From: Sphingomonas sp.
GTDB lineage: Bacteria > Pseudomonadota > Alphaproteobacteria > Sphingomonadales > Sphingomonadaceae
Assembly (NCBI GenBank): GCA_003248865.1
Contig: QFPK01000007.1
Coordinates: 87,530-151,529 of the forward strand
Length of the DNA stretch: 64,000 nucleotides
Direction: 5' to 3'
Shown here one piece after another: positions 63,539-64,000 of the stretch (positions are counted from its first letter, which is position 1; each line of letters begins with the position of its first letter). Both the position numbers and the translations under genes were made by a program. The notes below the pieces were generated by a model. That model did no database searches and was not told the DNA's origin. It was given only the letters and a program-made list of their open reading frames with translations.

Positions 63539-64000
63539 TCAATTATCACGAACGAGCCGGAACCCGGTGGAATCAACCCCGGTGTCGGCGCGCACCCGAA
63601 AACGACCTGTTGTGAGTGATTGTGTTATGGGCAGGTTTGGTGTGGAAGGCCTAGGCGAACGAAGACGGTCACCTCCTCCGCGAGCATATAAGGCATTGCA
63701 CTTGCCCTCGGGCAGGAGCTTCAAGCAGGCTGGAATAGAGGGGGCCACTTCAGTTGTGAGCTCTACCGCATTGCCGATCATGTCGTACAAACCCCAAGGA
63801 TTGGCTGCTAACTGTCCGACAGGAAATATGCTTTCGAACTTGACGTCAGATCGAGGATCGTCACGAATGCTGTTCTTTGGGTAGCCAAGTCTCGATCTGA
63901 GCCTAGGCTCAGGACCCATTAAATTGCTTGCGCGAGACGTGATCGGTTGATTCAATGGCGGCGCTGAGGAGGCGCTGCCGTTGACTGAAGTCTGGATGTT
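63539..64000 (-). CDS. Formylglycine-generating-enzyme-like (SUMF1 domain) protein, C-terminal part, partial
   Basis: The minus-strand frame is open from the window edge to 63539, so the N-terminus lies to the right. The visible 153 residues contain NPWGLYDMIGNAVELTTE and the final DSTGFRLVRDN, which match the C-terminal half of the FGE-sulfatase/SUMF1 superfamily. The two catalytic Cys of true formylglycine-generating enzymes are absent in the visible part, where ARGGGDRLRSP replaces the usual GGSW.C segment. A related or lectin-like role is more likely. Base composition is less GC-rich than upstream genes, suggesting transfer. Confidence 0.7.
   Translation of the reverse strand, partial: NIQTSVNGSASSAPPLNQPITSRASNLMGPEPRLRSRLGYPKNSIRDDPRSDVKFESIFPVGQLAANPWGLYDMIGNAVELTTEVAPSIPACLKLLPEGKCNALYARGGGDRLRSPRPSTPNLPITQSLTTGRFRVRADTGVDSTGFRLVRDN

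Noticed and set aside
63539..64000. True formylglycine-generating enzyme
   Set aside because: The expected Cys residues after the GGSW-like segment are missing in the visible part, so only the fold, not the activity, is claimed.

Overview
The window looks like a chromosomal segment of a GC-rich alphaproteobacterium of the Sphingomonadales type. The evidence is the order dusB-ntrB-ntrC-ntrY-ntrX-hfq-hflX, a fused ispDF, a DUF2794 protein beside a serine acetyltransferase, a LiuR-like MerR gene ahead of a beta-oxidation operon, and a large TonB-dependent receptor beside secreted amidohydrolases. I see no rRNA, tRNA, CRISPR array, transposase or prophage. The coding is dense, and many genes are joined by 1-4 base stop/start overlaps.

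Layout. 1-1.4 kb: the 5' end of purF, diverging from hisI and an NAD(P)-binding protein. 1.65-8.5 kb: a MerR regulator with a candidate operator, then acyl-CoA dehydrogenase, thiolase and a FadB-type bifunctional enzyme, followed by a nitronate monooxygenase-like gene. 8.6-17.9 kb: sulfur and redox functions (cysE, a TauE-type exporter, oxyR), a secreted cyclophilin, ketopantoate reductase, a quinone oxidoreductase, nhaA, and a tatD/metallo-beta-lactamase pair ending in a 54-residue two-helix membrane protein. 18.2-29.3 kb: an amino-acid and peptide catabolism block with putA, an APC permease, an Lrp-type regulator, two exported amidohydrolase paralogues and a TonB-dependent receptor. 29.8-32.3 kb: small housekeeping and accessory genes (GST, NTF2-like, DUF1801, mazG). 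32.3-41.4 kb: the nitrogen-response and RNA block from dusB to hflX, all on the minus strand. 41.5-51.5 kb: ispDF, a CinA-domain amidase, a Coq10-like START protein, lipA, a heavy-metal P-type ATPase, a nitroreductase, pgsA-moaD-moaE and holB-metG. 51.6-57.2 kb: a TPP riboswitch and thiC, a DUF985 cupin, a glycine-rich exported protein of unknown function and a DUF389 membrane protein. 57.2-63.1 kb: clpP and clpX, then a flagellar run (lytic transglycosylase, flhA, fliA) closed by a strong terminator. 63.4-64 kb: a visibly less GC-rich stretch holding the C-terminal part of a formylglycine-generating-enzyme-like (SUMF1) protein that runs off the edge.

The non-coding signals that stand out are a composite four-hairpin element, present twice with compensatory base changes and once as a fragment, each time between convergent genes; a 28-bp tandem repeat between the two amidohydrolases; a TPP riboswitch; a LiuR-like operator; and several stem-loops at convergent gene ends. 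The best candidate for an unrecognised functional unit is the receptor/amidohydrolase/permease/putA/Lrp neighbourhood. The hairpin family is the best candidate for undescribed DNA or RNA structure. Neither is proven by sequence alone.
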